Position numbers and translations under genes: made by a program
Source of the DNA: Gammaproteobacteria bacterium
GTDB taxonomy: Bacteria; Pseudomonadota; Gammaproteobacteria; Pseudomonadales; Halieaceae
Direction: 5' to 3'
DNA length: 5,771 nt
Assembly: GCA_029859085.1 (NCBI GenBank)
Contig: JAOUDU010000197.1
Span: 1 to 5,771, forward strand
Shown: piece by piece, positions 5,719 to 5,771 of the stretch
How the letters are laid out: each line of letters begins with the position of its first letter
How positions within the stretch are numbered: the stretch's first letter is position 1
The notes under the pieces: model-generated
Databases searched by the model: none
The model's input: the letters and a program-made list of their open reading frames with translations, nothing else
What the model was told of the DNA's origin: nothing

Positions 5719-5771
5719 GGGGACCCCGTCAACCTTCGGTTGAGGTCCTTGCGCAGGCGAGGAATCACGGC
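5715..5771 (-). CDS. C-terminal end of an unidentified upstream gene (partial)
   Basis: The minus strand is open from the window edge for 18 codons, ending in RKDLNRRLTGSP and then TGA. The stop overlaps the GTG start of nnrS by four bases (GTGA), an arrangement common inside operons. The visible tail is basic and hydrophilic (RLRKDLNRR). It is too short for a family call, and I do not recognise it. It could be a chance open stretch, but the overlap makes a real operon partner more likely. Confidence 0.5.
   Translation of the reverse strand, partial: AVIPRLRKDLNRRLTGSP

Overview
The window reads as an anaerobic or redox respiration region of a Gram-negative bacterium, most likely a gammaproteobacterium. 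The reasons are moderately high GC, an outer-membrane beta-barrel gene, an NnrS homologue and a perfect FNR/Anr-type site. No taxonomic marker is present, so this placement is inference. All recognised genes lie on the minus strand, so the reading order runs from high to low coordinates.

Layout in transcription order: (1) the last 18 codons of an unidentified upstream gene (5771-5715). (2) An NnrS-family polytopic membrane protein (5718-4540), whose GTG start overlaps the preceding stop as GTGA. (3) A 154-base gap with three small inverted repeats and a good Shine-Dalgarno sequence. (4) A UbiA-superfamily prenyltransferase with MenA-like features (4385-3390). (5) A 246-base gap holding an AT-rich control region with a perfect TTGAT-N4-ATCAA box, a second 14-base palindrome and a leader hairpin. 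(6) A periplasmic decaheme c-type cytochrome of the DmsE/MtrA/PioA family (3143-2265). (7) An MtrB/PioB-family outer-membrane beta-barrel (2268-4), coupled to the cytochrome by an ATGA overlap.

The cytochrome and barrel form the two-part core of a porin-cytochrome conduit. The decaheme protein plugs into the barrel and carries electrons across the outer membrane, either outward (metal or DMSO respiration, as in Mtr and Dms systems) or inward (Fe(II) oxidation, as in Pio and Mto systems). The barrel has no cysteine in its predicted mature part, so it lacks the N-terminal CXXC of Shewanella MtrB. No outer-surface cytochrome, DMSO reductase, CymA-like quinol dehydrogenase or PioC-like protein is encoded here, so the direction and partner cannot be decided from this window. 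The FNR-type box in front of the cytochrome suggests induction at low oxygen. The MenA-like prenyltransferase could supply a quinone to such a chain, and NnrS fits nitrosative stress or nitrogen-oxide respiration; both links are inferred from proximity only.

No CRISPR array, tRNA, rRNA, insertion sequence or clear intrinsic terminator was seen. The window contains recognisable families rather than a plainly new system; the most unusual points are the gene combination and the control region between the prenyltransferase and the cytochrome.
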